From NCBI GenBank assembly GCA_028871525.1, contig JAGWMX010000014.1, forward strand, positions 1-40,727: a DNA stretch of 40,727 bases, read 5' to 3'. The stretch is from Gammaproteobacteria bacterium (GTDB taxonomy: Bacteria; Pseudomonadota; Gammaproteobacteria; Nevskiales; Nevskiaceae). Every line of letters starts with the position of its first letter. The stretch's first letter is position 1. The position numbers and the translations under genes were made by a program. Below the pieces are notes generated by a model. The model saw only the letters and a program-made list of their open reading frames with translations. It did not search any database and had not been told where the DNA came from. Shown here piece by piece: positions 40,711-40,727 of this stretch.

Positions 40711-40727
40711 AGAGCTAGACGTCGCGC

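Overview
The window is about 40.7 kb of G+C-rich chromosome, roughly two-thirds G+C by eye, coding almost throughout. It is dominated by conserved housekeeping genes. Several blocks are classic gammaproteobacterial neighbourhoods: dnaE-accA-tilS, pyrG-kdsA-eno-ftsB-ispD, surE-pcm-yqaA-nlpD, tig-clpP-clpX-lon-hupB-ppiD-fabI, gloB/yafS-rnhA-dnaQ and fadB-fadA. Outer-membrane sugar synthesis (kdsA), an NlpD lipoprotein, a phasin and the smr gene beside surE point to a Gram-negative, probably PHA-accumulating gammaproteobacterium, perhaps near the Xanthomonadales/Nevskiales. The order and genus cannot be fixed from this sequence alone.

Layout. 1-9.2 kb: the end of dnaE, a 328-nt leader holding a degenerate copy of the accA start, then accA, tilS, a DoxX-like membrane protein, pyrG, kdsA, eno, ftsB and ispD. 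9.1-12.5 kb: smr on the minus strand, divergent from a tightly overlapped surE-pcm-yqaA-nlpD operon. 12.5-18.0 kb: alaC-hom-thrC-recJ behind a good sigma-70-like promoter. 18.0-19.8 kb: a minus-strand haem/iron-type ABC pair (hmuU-hmuV) with no binding protein or receptor beside it. 19.9-28.8 kb: tRNA-Leu, tig, clpP, clpX, a mobile-type palindrome, lon, hupB with a structured leader, tRNA-Val, tRNA-Asp and ppiD. 28.8-30.6 kb: fabI and gloB on the minus strand. 30.6-32.6 kb: yafS-like methyltransferase, rnhA, dnaQ. 32.6-34.3 kb, minus strand: phasin and an ArsR-methyltransferase fusion. 34.5-39.7 kb: fadB-fadA with a terminator, then a crotonase and a quinone-oxidoreductase-like enzyme on the minus strand. 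39.7-40.7 kb: a 408-nt structured intergenic region and a small membrane protein.

How the genes fit together. The window carries nucleotide and cell-envelope precursor synthesis (pyrG, kdsA, ispD, accA, fabI), division and envelope maintenance (ftsB, nlpD, ppiD), the protein quality-control set (tig, clpPX, lon, pcm), threonine synthesis (hom, thrC), DNA maintenance (dnaE, dnaQ, rnhA, recJ, hupB) and fatty-acid oxidation next to a PHA-granule protein.

No CRISPR array, prophage, integrase, transposase, toxin-antitoxin or recognisable defence cassette is visible. The best leads are regulatory and small-scale. They are the reading frame before accA that starts with a copy of the accA start and ends in an ATGA overlap with it, and the tandem inverted-repeat region with a miniature cistron at 39.82-40.06 kb. 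Next come a hexanucleotide repeat upstream of the ArsR-methyltransferase, an unusual KdsA residue, a four-cysteine insertion in ThrC, and the missing ispF, truD and rpoS neighbours.
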